Positions 1 through 7,582 of a stretch of 64,000 bases of DNA are shown piece by piece (the first letter of the stretch is position 1; every line of letters begins with the position of its first letter). The DNA is from Bradyrhizobium campsiandrae. Lineage in GTDB: Bacteria; Pseudomonadota; Alphaproteobacteria; Rhizobiales; Xanthobacteraceae. The notes beneath the pieces were generated by a model. That model searched no databases. It saw only the letters and a list, made by a program, of their open reading frames with translations, and was not told the DNA's origin. Made by a program: the position numbers and the translations under genes. The stretch spans positions 1 through 64,000 of the forward strand of contig NZ_JAANIH010000049.1 of assembly GCF_014529705.1 (NCBI RefSeq), given 5' to 3'.

Positions 1-154
1 ATGAAGTGCCGACCGCGATCTTGCTACGAAACGCAGCCCTTCAAGGCTTCGGTGGGCATCGATCCGATCGATCGGCGGCCCAGCTCGGGCGGCCACCCGG
101 GCTGGGCCATTCCTCACGGAACGGGGCCATCCTAACCCGGCGCGCTAATACAAG
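1..154. repeat. 154-bp direct repeat, copy 1 (IS110 left-end sequence)
   Basis: Bases 1-154 appear identical to 345-498. In copy 2 this sequence forms the non-coding leader of an IS110-type transposase read on the minus strand. Copy 1 interrupts that same transposase after codon 44, with the junction at 154/155. I infer that copy 1 is the left end of a second IS110 element in the same orientation that continues beyond base 1; a deletion between two tandem elements would give the same structure. Confidence 0.8.
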
Positions 155-286
155 CCACGCCACCAAAGCCTGGCGGCCTTCTACCGTGTTGTCGACCTGC
201 AATTGCTCCGAGCTGCCGTCTATTGCCACGTCGAGCTTAGCTTTGCCGGTATCGATACCGGCACAGATCGTGATACGTTTGGCCAT
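155..286 (-). pseudogene. IS110-family transposase, N-terminal 44 codons only
   Basis: Only the start of a DEDD-type IS110 transposase remains. The ATG at 284-286 has a purine-rich ribosome site just upstream (GAGGAAG). The protein begins MAKRITICAGIDTGKAKLDV, and the Asp in GID is the expected first catalytic acid of the RuvC-like domain. Family members are usually 300-450 residues. The frame runs into repeat copy 1 at base 154 and becomes nonsense, so all later catalytic residues are absent and it cannot be an active enzyme. Confidence 0.85.
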
Positions 287-498
287 CTTCCTCGACCCTC
301 CCTTGTTATGCGAACCTGAAGTTCGTTCAACCATGCGGGTCCCGATGAAGTGCCGACCGCGATCTTGCTACGAAACGCAGCCCTTCAAGGCTTCGGTGGG
401 CATCGATCCGATCGATCGGCGGCCCAGCTCGGGCGGCCACCCGGGCTGGGCCATTCCTCACGGAACGGGGCCATCCTAACCCGGCGCGCTAATACAAG
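287..498 (-). ncRNA. candidate bridge-RNA region of the IS110 element
   Basis: Known for the family: IS110-group elements carry a long non-coding stretch between the left end and the transposase start, and in IS621 it is transcribed as a bridge RNA. Seen here: 212 nt between the apparent element edge (498) and the ATG (286), of which 345-498 is duplicated at 1-154. I have not folded it or identified target and donor loops, so this is inference from position only. Confidence 0.3.
345..498. repeat. 154-bp direct repeat, copy 2 (IS110 left end)
   Basis: Second copy of the sequence at 1-154, offset by 344 bp and in the same orientation. It ends exactly where the REP palindrome begins (CAAG then GGTGGGC), so 498 is the likely boundary of the insertion element. 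Confidence 0.85.
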
Positions 499-523
499 GG
501 TGGGCAAAGCGAAGCGTGCCCAC
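498..523. repeat. REP palindrome 1 upstream of RAYT gene
   Basis: Short palindrome with arms GTGGGCA (500-506) and TGCCCAC (517-523). It matches the core of the elements at 1071-1184 and 49431-49522. It sits between the IS110 edge and the RAYT start, as expected for a RAYT and its cognate REP. Confidence 0.75.
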
Positions 524-546
524 GTCTTTGCCCGAGGAAATCGCAA

Positions 547-1068
547 GTGTCTCGCTATCGGCGCGCGAAGGGCAGCACGTTCTTCTTCACCGTCGTGCTC
601 CAAGATCGATCGAGCACGCTGCTCGTCGATCAGGCCGATCGCTTGAGGCGAGTCTACCGAACTGTCTTCGAGCGCCGACCATTCGAGACCGTCGCAATTT
701 GCATATTACCGGATCACCTCCACGCAATCTGGACGCTCCCTGAAGACGACGCGGATTTCCCATCACGATGGAATCTGATCAAGGGCGGGTTTTCGCGCGG
801 CTTGGAGGCAGGTGTGCCATCGATGAGCAGATTGAAAAAGCGCGAGAAAGGCATCTGGCAGCGCCGCTACTGGGAGCACGCAATCCGCGATGACGCGGAT
901 TTGGAACGGCACGTTGATTACATTCACTTCAATCCTGTGAAGCACGGTTACGTGACGCGCGTGCGCGATTGGTCGCTCAGCAGTTTCCATCGCTATGTCG
1001 ACAACGGCACACTTCCCATGGATTGGGGAGGGGATATGCGCGATATAGCTGGACAATTCGGTGAGTGA
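547..1068 (+). CDS. REP-associated tyrosine transposase (RAYT, Y1_Tnp/IS200-like)
   Basis: A 173-residue single-strand DNA transposase of the HUH class, thought to mobilise or process REP palindromes. The HUH motif is LPDHLHAIW (His57 and His59). The family block IWQRRYWEH lies near 103-111 and the YIHFNPV block starts at Tyr125, the best candidate for the nucleophile. The start is GTG with a GAGGAAA site 6-10 nt upstream; no ATG fits the domain. REP palindromes flank it on both sides (498-523 and 1071-1184), the usual layout for a domesticated RAYT. It appears full length and intact. A homologous partial gene lies at 63653-64000. Confidence 0.9.
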   Translation: MSRYRRAKGSTFFFTVVLQDRSSTLLVDQADRLRRVYRTVFERRPFETVAICILPDHLHAIWTLPEDDADFPSRWNLIKGGFSRGLEAGVPSMSRLKKREKGIWQRRYWEHAIRDDADLERHVDYIHFNPVKHGYVTRVRDWSLSSFHRYVDNGTLPMDWGGDMRDIAGQFGE

Positions 1069-1070
1069 TG

Positions 1071-1184
1071 GTGGGCACGGCGCGCGAAGAGCGCGCCTTT
1101 GCCCACCCTACGAGATCTCGCTAGTCTATCCTCCGAGCGAACTATCGTAGGGTGGGCAAAGGCGCTCTTGCGCCGTGCCCACCA
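1071..1184. repeat. Inverted pair of REP elements (BIME-like) downstream of RAYT
   Basis: Two REP elements in opposite orientation. 1071-1112 starts GTGGGCACGGCGCGC and ends GCCCACCCTACG; 1146-1184 starts CGTAGGGTGGGCAAAGG and ends CGCCGTGCCCACC. Each can fold into a long hairpin and the two can pair with each other across a spacer of about 33 nt. The first starts 3 bp after the RAYT stop. Confidence 0.85.
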
Positions 1185-1192
1185 CCTTCAAC

Positions 1193-1450
1193 CTACGACA
1201 CCTTCACCCCATCGATGGCGACAATGCGCAGGCTTGGCTTCAGCGTCTTCTCCAGCTCGGACTTCATTTCGTGCACGCGCGGATCGGTCGAGCGCGCCGC
1301 GCACACCGCGTATTGACGCACGGATTGCGTCAGGGCATGGCGCGCTTCCGGTGTTCGCGTCATGTCCGGTCTCGAAAGCCGCAGGACGATCGCGGCCAAG
1401 TTCACCAGCATCTCGTCCAGGGCCACGTCGATGGTCGCGAGTTTTCCCAT
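1193..1450 (-). CDS. Conserved-looking small protein, unknown function
   Basis: An 85-residue protein starting MGKLATIDVALDEMLVNLAA, with no signal peptide, membrane segment or cysteine motif; it looks helical and cytoplasmic. The start is supported by an AAGGAG site about 6 nt before the ATG at 1448-1450. It lies convergent with the REP pair and divergent from the binding-protein gene at 1596. I do not recognise a family. The clear ribosome site and the lack of a better competing frame argue that it is a real gene. Confidence 0.6.
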   Translation of the reverse strand: MGKLATIDVALDEMLVNLAAIVLRLSRPDMTRTPEARHALTQSVRQYAVCAARSTDPRVHEMKSELEKTLKPSLRIVAIDGVKVS

Positions 1451-1595
1451 GGCGCACTCCTTGGCGGGGCAACGGAGGGGGCAGGGATGCGTTCCTGACA
1501 GGGGCGAACATGGCTAACGCTTCGTAAACGGCTTGTTCCTGCCGGCCGCGGCGCTAGGCTGGGCTTGAAACAAGAATAATCGGGGAGGGGCTGCC

Positions 1596-2606
1596 ATGAA
1601 TCGACGTAAGCATCGACATATGGATCGACGTGACGTCTTGCGCGCGATGACCGCATTGCCAATGTTGCGGGCCGCATGGCCGGAGCCGGCGTCCGCGCAG
1701 ACCTATCCCGTGCGCAACATCACCATGATCGTGCCATTCCCCGCCGGCGGCCAGGCTGACCTTGCCGCGCGGCCGGTGGCGCAGGCGCTGGAGCGAGTTC
1801 TCGGCAAGGCCGTCATCGTCGACAACCGCGCCGGTGGGGCCGGCGGATCGGTCGGCAATGCGGCAGCGGCCCGCGCCGAGCCTGACGGCTGTACATTGCT
1901 GATGACGTTGTCCTCGCTCGCGGTGCTGCCCGAGGCCGACCGGCTGTTCGACCGGCCCGTGGCCTATGAAGTCTCGCAATTCATGCCGATCGCGCGCGTG
2001 CTCGCCGATCCCACGCTGCTCGCGGTGCCGGCTTCGGCGCCGTGGAAGACGGCGCAGGAGTTCGTCGAGGACGCGAAGAAACGTCCCGGCCAGATCACCT
2101 ATGGCTCGTCCGGGCCCTACGGCACGCTGCATGTGGCGATGGAGATGTTTGCGAGCAGCGCCGATATCAAATTGCTGCATGTGCCGTTCCGTGGCGCTGG
2201 GCCAGCGCTGACCGCGCTGCTCGGCGGCACCGTGCAGGCCATTGCGGCGGCGCCGGGAACGCTGAAGCCGCAGGTCGACGACGGCAAGCTGCGCGTGCTC
2301 GGCAATTGCGGCGCGAAGCGCATCGCGAGCTTTCCCGACGTGCCGACGTTCCAGGAGCTCGGCTACAAGGATGTCGAGATGTACATCTGGGCCGGGCTGT
2401 TCGCGCAGAGCTCGCTGCCGGCGCCGATCGCGACCCGGCTGCGCGAGGCGATGGCACAGGTCATGACGAGCCCTGACGTGCTCAGGACGTTTGATGCCTC
2501 GGGCAGTCTCGTCGCCTATCAGGATGCGCCTGAATTCGCCGACTTCGTGACGCGAGACAGCGCACGGCTGATCGCGGCGGTGAGGAAGATCGGCCGGGTG
2601 GAATAG
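1596..2606 (+). CDS. Bug-family (TctC-like) periplasmic solute-binding protein
   Basis: A 336-residue extracytoplasmic receptor of the tripartite tricarboxylate transporter class. The N-terminus has RRDVL (twin-arginine-like) followed by a hydrophobic stretch and a likely cleavage after PASAQ near residue 35. Family blocks are VPFPAGGQAD, DNRAGGAGG, the ITYGSSG segment and the LHVPFRG segment. The first ATG has a GGGAGGGG ribosome site; a second Met eight codons later (MDRRDVL) would also give a complete signal peptide. No TctA or TctB membrane genes are nearby, typical of the many orphan Bug receptors. The ligand, probably a small carboxylate, cannot be read from the sequence. Confidence 0.9.
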   Translation: MNRRKHRHMDRRDVLRAMTALPMLRAAWPEPASAQTYPVRNITMIVPFPAGGQADLAARPVAQALERVLGKAVIVDNRAGGAGGSVGNAAAARAEPDGCTLLMTLSSLAVLPEADRLFDRPVAYEVSQFMPIARVLADPTLLAVPASAPWKTAQEFVEDAKKRPGQITYGSSGPYGTLHVAMEMFASSADIKLLHVPFRGAGPALTALLGGTVQAIAAAPGTLKPQVDDGKLRVLGNCGAKRIASFPDVPTFQELGYKDVEMYIWAGLFAQSSLPAPIATRLREAMAQVMTSPDVLRTFDASGSLVAYQDAPEFADFVTRDSARLIAAVRKIGRVE

Positions 2607-2702
2607 GTTCCAGGACCCTTTTCACATTCTTTTGTTGGGCCAGAACCTGTCCGCGCCTCATTGATTGAAAAGAATTCGTCCGACTCGGGAAGGATCAGAA
2701 TC

Positions 2703-3056
2703 ATGCGAACAGAGCGGATTGCGCTGGGTGTGGTGCTTGCGATTGGCGGCATCGTCGCGCAGGGCGCAGCATTCGCCGAAGAATATCGCGGAACCATGGA
2801 GCAGCAGATGGCCTGCACGCCGGACGTCTGGCGTCTGTGCAGCGACCAGATTCCGGATGTGGGCCGCATCACCGCCTGCCTGCAGCAGAACACCCCGCAG
2901 CTTTCCAGCGGTTGCCGTGCGGTGTTCCAGTCCAACAACCAGATGTCGCCGCAGCAGCAGCTCCCGCGCCATCGCGCAGCGCCTTCGCCGCGCTACAACG
3001 CTGCGCCGCCGCAGCAGCAGGTGGCGCCGCGGCCCTACAACGATGACGACGACTAG
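2703..3056 (+). CDS. Exported cysteine-rich protein with Gln/Pro-rich tail
   Basis: About 117 residues. A signal peptide (MRTERIALGV to about AAFAEE) precedes a four-cysteine module (C-TPDVWRLC, RITACL, SSGC) that resembles the cysteine-rich repeat of Golgi/FGFR1-binding proteins found in many rhizobial secreted proteins. The tail is rich in Gln and Pro and ends in acidic residues (NDDDD). A GAAGGA site precedes the ATG. It ends 7 bp from the convergent cyclase gene. Role unknown; the cysteines could form disulfides in the periplasm. Confidence 0.7.
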   Translation: MRTERIALGVVLAIGGIVAQGAAFAEEYRGTMEQQMACTPDVWRLCSDQIPDVGRITACLQQNTPQLSSGCRAVFQSNNQMSPQQQLPRHRAAPSPRYNAAPPQQQVAPRPYNDDDD

Positions 3057-3062
3057 TGCTGC

Positions 3063-3896
3063 TCAGCGCCGGTCTTGTTCAGGTCGACGTCCGAGCACCA
3101 TCCGCAAGGCAGCGCCGAAGAGAATGACCGCGACAGGCCAATGGAACCAGATCTTGTGCCCGCCGCTGAACAGATTGATCATGATCAGGAAGGCCGAGAC
3201 CGTGAGCGCCACGGCAATCGGCCGGGGCAGTTTTGCCAGCCAATCCGAAACGGCATTCGTGGACGACGACGGCTCGCGCCTGTCGTCCATCCGCGGAGCC
3301 CGAGCCGTTTGTGAGGGAGTTCGGTTTTCCTCGATCGGGATGCTTGCTTGACCCGCGGTTCGGCCGCCCAGGGTCACCCGATAAGAGGTGAGGGGAGCAA
3401 TGTTCTTCAGGGGGCGCTGGCCGAGGCAGTCGAAGCCAACCGATAGCTTGTTGTGCACCTGATCGTAGACGGAGCTCGAGATCACGATCCCGCCGGGGTC
3501 GGCGAGCTCTTGCAATCGCGATGCGATATTGACCCCGTCACCATAGATGTTGGTGCCGTCCACCATCACGTCGCCGAGGTTGATGCCGATGCGAAACCGC
3601 ATCGGGTTCGCCTGAGGTGCTGCCGAATCCTGGTCGGAGATTTCCTGCTGAATCTCGACTGCGCATTGCACGGCCTCGACGACGCTGGCGAACTCGGCGA
3701 TCACGGCATCGCCCCAGGTGTTCACGATGCGGCCGTCGTGACGCTCGACCAGTCGCGCAATGGCCGCGCGGCAGCGGCGGAGCGCCTCCATGGTTCCCGC
3801 CTCGTCCGCTTCCATGAGACGGGAGTAGCCGTGCACATCGGCGCACAGCACGGTGGTCAGCCGTCGTTTTACCTTGTCGTCGGTCATGGCCCCCAT
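3063..3896 (-). CDS. Class III adenylate/guanylate cyclase with C-terminal membrane segments
   Basis: A 277-residue nucleotide cyclase. The catalytic domain comes first: the metal-binding Asp in VLCADVHGYSRLM (about residue 20), the second Asp in NTWGDAVIAEF (about 63), and the family block NIYGDGVNIASRLQELA. A linker of about 40 polar residues leads to two hydrophobic segments near the C-terminus (AVALTVSAFLIMINLF and WPVAVILFGAALRMV), an unusual order because membrane parts normally precede the domain. Met at 3896 has an AGGA site 8 nt upstream; Met at 3887 is an alternative. It probably makes cAMP; substrate choice is not proven. Confidence 0.85.
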   Translation of the reverse strand: MGAMTDDKVKRRLTTVLCADVHGYSRLMEADEAGTMEALRRCRAAIARLVERHDGRIVNTWGDAVIAEFASVVEAVQCAVEIQQEISDQDSAAPQANPMRFRIGINLGDVMVDGTNIYGDGVNIASRLQELADPGGIVISSSVYDQVHNKLSVGFDCLGQRPLKNIAPLTSYRVTLGGRTAGQASIPIEENRTPSQTARAPRMDDRREPSSSTNAVSDWLAKLPRPIAVALTVSAFLIMINLFSGGHKIWFHWPVAVILFGAALRMVLGRRPEQDRR

Positions 3897-3944
3897 GCTA
3901 GCCGTCCTGACCGGCAAATGCATCAGGCATGCTGCGTCGCCCCT

Positions 3945-4412
3945 CTACGGCCTGTGCTCGCAGACATCGACCCATTCGGCCGCGGTCAGCTCGGCCATCC
4001 GAGCCGGCGTGATGCGCACGGCGCTATGGGTCGAGCCGGCGGCCGGCACCACGACGTCGAAGGCCTTCAACGAAACGTCGCAATAGACCGGCAGCGGCGA
4101 TTTCAGCCCGAACGGACAGACGCCGCCGACCTCGTGGCCGGTGATGTCGGCGACCTCTTCCAGCCCCAGCATCTTCGGCTTGCCGCCGAACTGCGCCTTC
4201 ACCTTCTTGTTGTCCATGCGCGAGGTGCCGGCCGCAACGATCAGGATCACGCGCTCGCCGACGCGCAAGGACAGCGTCTTGGCGATCATGCCGGGCTCGA
4301 CGCCATAGGCTTCTGCGGCGAGCGCCACGGTCGCCGAACTGATCGGGGATTCCATGACAGATATGTCGGGGGCTTTCTCGGCGAAAAAGGCGCGAACGGA
4401 TTCAAGGCTCAT
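3945..4412 (-). CDS. YbaK/EbsC-family aminoacyl-tRNA deacylase-like protein
   Basis: A 155-residue single-domain protein of the YbaK/ProX-associated class, whose members hydrolyse mischarged aminoacyl-tRNA in trans. Family features are AKTLSLRVGE, AGTSRMDNKKVKAQFG and the EVGGVCPFGL segment that lines the active site. It lies between the cyclase and the haloacid dehalogenase on the same strand, 21 bp downstream of the latter, so the two may be cotranscribed. Which mischarged tRNA it edits cannot be told from the sequence. Confidence 0.9.
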   Translation of the reverse strand: MSLESVRAFFAEKAPDISVMESPISSATVALAAEAYGVEPGMIAKTLSLRVGERVILIVAAGTSRMDNKKVKAQFGGKPKMLGLEEVADITGHEVGGVCPFGLKSPLPVYCDVSLKAFDVVVPAAGSTHSAVRITPARMAELTAAEWVDVCEHRP

Positions 4413-4433
4413 TCCGGATAGCTCGTCGAGGAC

Positions 4434-5174
4434 TTACGGGTGGGCGGCAATGGTGGGCAATTCCGACAGCGAACGAACACGATGATCCGGCGCAAAGCCG
4501 AGTTCGTCCATCTGGGTGCGGATCGCCCTGAACATGGTCAGCGGTGCCACGAGTTCGGTCTCGACGCAAGCCAGCGCCATGGCTTCCGGCGTCACCCGCT
4601 CGATCCAGGCGACGTTCAGCCCGAACGATTTCGCGCCGGCAACGTCCCAGGGATTGGAGGAGACGAACAGCACTTCGTCGGGCGCGGCGCCGAGCACCTC
4701 GCCGATCAGCTCATAGGCCTGTGGGCTCGGCTTGAAGATCTTCTTGGCATCGACGCTGATGGTGGCATCGAGCAGGCGGTCGAGCCCGGAATTGCGCACC
4801 AGCGCGTTCAGCATCTCCGGGCTGCCATTGGAGAGGATGGCAAGCTTTCGCGGTTTCAGCGCCGTGAGCGCGGCCGCCGCCTCGGAATAGAGATCGAGAT
4901 GCAGGTATTTCTCGATGATGCGCTCGAATGCCTCGTTCTCATAGGCAAGCCCGAGCATACGCAGCGTATAGGCCAGCGAGTCGCGCGTCACGGCCGCGAA
5001 ATCCTGGTAACGCCGCATCAGCGAGCGCAACCAGGTATATTCGAGCTGCTTGATCCGCCAGACCTGCGTGATGATCTCGCCATAGCCGGGAAACGCATCC
5101 TCGGTGATCTCAGCGACCGATTGGATGTCGTAGAGCGTCCCGTAGGCGTCGAAGACGACGGCTTTGATGGGCAT
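4434..5174 (-). CDS. Haloacid dehalogenase type II (L-2-haloacid dehalogenase-like HAD hydrolase)
   Basis: A 246-residue HAD-superfamily enzyme. Motif I is VFDAYGTLYD with nucleophile Asp9, motif II is SNGSP, motif III the Lys in KIFKPSP, and motif IV SSNPWDVAGAKSFG. The DAYGTL form and SSNPWD match L-2-haloacid dehalogenases, which displace halide through an ester on Asp. Some relatives are plain phosphatases, so dehalogenation is likely rather than certain. A LysR gene lies upstream on the same strand. Confidence 0.85.
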   Translation of the reverse strand: MPIKAVVFDAYGTLYDIQSVAEITEDAFPGYGEIITQVWRIKQLEYTWLRSLMRRYQDFAAVTRDSLAYTLRMLGLAYENEAFERIIEKYLHLDLYSEAAAALTALKPRKLAILSNGSPEMLNALVRNSGLDRLLDATISVDAKKIFKPSPQAYELIGEVLGAAPDEVLFVSSNPWDVAGAKSFGLNVAWIERVTPEAMALACVETELVAPLTMFRAIRTQMDELGFAPDHRVRSLSELPTIAAHP

Positions 5175-5214
5175 GGGCTGTCCTTTCGGCTGTGACTATC
5201 CCGGGGGCCGCCGA

Positions 5215-6138
5215 TCATTGAACGTCGGCATAGCGGATGATGCTCTGGTTCTGAACGTTTGCGATCAATTCGTCTGCGCGCGCCAACAGCCGATGCAGCA
5301 ACGGGGACGAGCTCGACTGGTTGTAACCCAGGGCCAGATCGACAGTCGGGATTGTCCCCTCGAGCGCTCTGGCAACAACGTTGGGCGCCAGCATGTTCTG
5401 TGCATAGAGCGGAACGAGGCTGATCCCGCCCGTGGAGGCCACCAGCGACATGGCCGACGATATGTTCTCGCCTTCGTATTTCGGCTTGAGCGTGATACCG
5501 ACCCGGGATGCGTAGCTCTGTATGACCTCCTGCAGGACGGGAGAGGTTCTTGCCGAGCTGACATAGATCTCGCGGGCGAGATCCTGGGGACGAATTTTCT
5601 TGCGCGATGCCAGGCGATGTTCGGCCGGCAGCACGGCAATCAAGGGCTCCTTCGCCAGGATCTTGAAGACGATGCCCTCCTTGTCCTTCTCGGGACGAAG
5701 GAAAGCGATGTCCAGCTTTCCCCGCATCAATGCGAGCGCGAGCTCCGGTGAAGATTGCGTGCTGAGCGTGACTTCGACGTCAGGTGCTTCCTCGCGGAGG
5801 ATGCGCAGAAGCTGGGGCAGCCACATCACCTCCAGCCCGACGAGAAAACCCATCGAGAGAACGGGCTTTTGCGGGAGTGCGGTCTGCCGGGCCCCCTCCG
5901 TTGCCGCCTCCACCTGCAGCAACGCCAGCCGCGCGTGATCGAGAAACACGCGTCCGGCGGCGGTCGGCGTCACGCCGCGAGCCTGGCGCTCCAGTAACTG
6001 GACGCCGACTTCGGCCTCGAGATCGCGGATCTGCCGGCTCAGCGATGGCTGCGAGGTGTTCAATCGCCGTTCGGCGGCGTTCAGCAGGCTGCCTTCTTCA
6101 GCGACCGCAACGAAATAGCGCAGGTGCCGGAGCTCCAT
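5215..6138 (-). CDS. LysR-family transcriptional regulator
   Basis: 307 residues. The winged helix-turn-helix lies at about 1-60 (MELRHLRYFVAVAEEGSL, then QPSLSRQIRDLE), followed by a periplasmic-binding-like sensor domain. It is divergent from the chloroperoxidase-like hydrolase at 6625 across a 486-bp gap, the classic arrangement for a LysR regulator and its target. It is a close paralogue of the LysR gene at 8876-9757, and the two share motifs upstream of their starts. Confidence 0.9.
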   Translation of the reverse strand: MELRHLRYFVAVAEEGSLLNAAERRLNTSQPSLSRQIRDLEAEVGVQLLERQARGVTPTAAGRVFLDHARLALLQVEAATEGARQTALPQKPVLSMGFLVGLEVMWLPQLLRILREEAPDVEVTLSTQSSPELALALMRGKLDIAFLRPEKDKEGIVFKILAKEPLIAVLPAEHRLASRKKIRPQDLAREIYVSSARTSPVLQEVIQSYASRVGITLKPKYEGENISSAMSLVASTGGISLVPLYAQNMLAPNVVARALEGTIPTVDLALGYNQSSSSPLLHRLLARADELIANVQNQSIIRYADVQ

Positions 6139-6624
6139 GACTCCCTCGTATATCTTCCAGGCATAGCTTGAAGCCTACAAGGTCTTGGTCAGGAGCCAAA
6201 GAGGGATTTACCGTTTCGCAGTCTTCGACCAAGAAAAGGACAACGAACAATGTCTTCGCCGACGCCTCGTATCGTCTTCGGCAAAGTGATCCCGGCACTG
6301 CAGGCCCATAGGCACGGCGTGATCGCAATTCAGTACGGTCTCGACAATTCTGCAGCGCGGTCGAGAGTGGCATCCCTCATTGAGCGGGAAGCGCGCGCGA
6401 ATGCGCAGGAGCGACGAAGAGCGCCGCGCCGGATCCGGCGATAACGCGTCGGCGATCGGGTGTTGCGACCGCAAGGGCTCGCCGGCGAGGCCGCTGAACA
6501 TCGTGTCCTTTGGAAAGCCAGGGGGCGCGATCTGTGGCCTGATCAGCTCGCGCCTGCTTGCTTCTCTTAGACCCCCGTCCGCAAACTTTTCGACAAAGAT
6601 CTAACACGCAGATGGAGCAACTCG
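6139..6624. other. Long divergent intergenic region between LysR and hydrolase genes
   Basis: 486 bp without a convincing gene. A 64-codon frame at 6250-6444 lacks a good ribosome site and recognisable features. The stretch next to the LysR start contains TCCAGGCATAG (6156) and TACAAGGTCTT (6176), both of which recur next to the second LysR gene. Operators for the divergent pair are expected here. Confidence 0.5.
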
Positions 6625-7443
6625 ATGTCCACGATCACGACAACAGACGGCGTCAAAATCTTCTACAAGGACTGGGGGGCAGGTCAGCCGATCGTGTTCA
6701 GCCACGGCTGGCCGCTGTCGGCGGACGACTGGGATGCCCAGATGATGTTCTTCCTTCATCACGGGTATCGTGTGATCGCCCACGACCGGCGCGGCCACGG
6801 CCGGTCCGACCAGCCCGCGACCGGCAACGACATGGATCATTGGGTTGAAGACCTCGCGGCCCTGACGGAACAGCTCAACCTGCGTGATGCGATCCATATC
6901 GGGCATTCGACGGGTTGCGGTGAGGTCGCTCGCTATGTTGCTCGCCACCCGGCGCGCGTCGCGAAGGCCGTGCTGGTCGCTTCACTGACACCGAACATGT
7001 ACCGGAGCGAGGGCAATCCGTCCGGTCAGGCGCCGGAGTGGTTCGAAGCGATCCGGGCGGGCATGTTGGGCAACCGGGCGGAGTTCTATCGTTTCGTCCC
7101 CGAGAATCCGTTCTACGGCTACAATCGCGAGGGAGCCAAGCCTTCGGAGGCGGTCATTGCCAACTGGTGGCGCCAAGGCATGGCCGGTGGTGCCCTCTCT
7201 CACTATGCGACTGTCGACTCTTGGCTCGAAGACTATACCGAGGATCTCAAGAAGATCACCGTGCCGGTGCTGGTGATGCATGGCGAGGCGGATCAAATCG
7301 TCCCATTCGCAAGTACCGTGCCGCGTGCGCTCAACCTGCTCAAGAACGGGTCGCTGAAAACTTATCCAGGCTACCCCCATGGCATGCTTACCACGCATGC
7401 GGATGTCCTCAACCCCGACCTGCTCTCATTCATCAGGTCTTGA
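6625..7443 (+). CDS. Alpha/beta hydrolase, non-haem chloroperoxidase-like
   Basis: A 272-residue alpha/beta hydrolase of the cofactor-free haloperoxidase/esterase group. The triad is Ser95 in GHSTGCGEV, Asp223 in HGEADQIVP and His252 in GYPHGM; the oxyanion segment is FSHGWPLSADDW. Family members usually read GHSTGGGE at the nucleophile, so Cys98 is a small deviation. Such enzymes hydrolyse esters and can make peracids. A strong terminator follows at 7523. Probably controlled by the divergent LysR protein. Confidence 0.9.
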   Translation: MSTITTTDGVKIFYKDWGAGQPIVFSHGWPLSADDWDAQMMFFLHHGYRVIAHDRRGHGRSDQPATGNDMDHWVEDLAALTEQLNLRDAIHIGHSTGCGEVARYVARHPARVAKAVLVASLTPNMYRSEGNPSGQAPEWFEAIRAGMLGNRAEFYRFVPENPFYGYNREGAKPSEAVIANWWRQGMAGGALSHYATVDSWLEDYTEDLKKITVPVLVMHGEADQIVPFASTVPRALNLLKNGSLKTYPGYPHGMLTTHADVLNPDLLSFIRS

Positions 7444-7522
7444 CGACATCGTTCATCCATTGTCGCCCATGGTACATCTGCCGCCGTTGCAAAACGCTGA
7501 TCAAAGCAGGTGTTGCCAGCGC

Positions 7523-7558
7523 AGGAGAAGCCGCCGTAGGGCGCGGCTTCTCCTTTCT
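7523..7558. terminator. Bidirectional Rho-independent terminator
   Basis: Perfect 12-bp arms AGGAGAAGCCGC (7523-7534) and GCGGCTTCTCCT (7543-7554) with an 8-nt loop, followed by TTCTGTT. It lies between two convergent genes and can serve both. Confidence 0.85.
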
Positions 7559-7582
7559 GTTCGCGGGGTCCTACGAATTCTT

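Noticed and set aside
1071..1184. Repeated palindromes considered as a CRISPR array
   Set aside because: Only two units in inverted orientation, no regular spacers and no cas genes; they match the REP pattern.
6250..6444. 64-codon frame in the LysR/hydrolase gap
   Set aside because: No good ribosome site, Arg-rich tail typical of chance frames, and the gap is expected to be regulatory.
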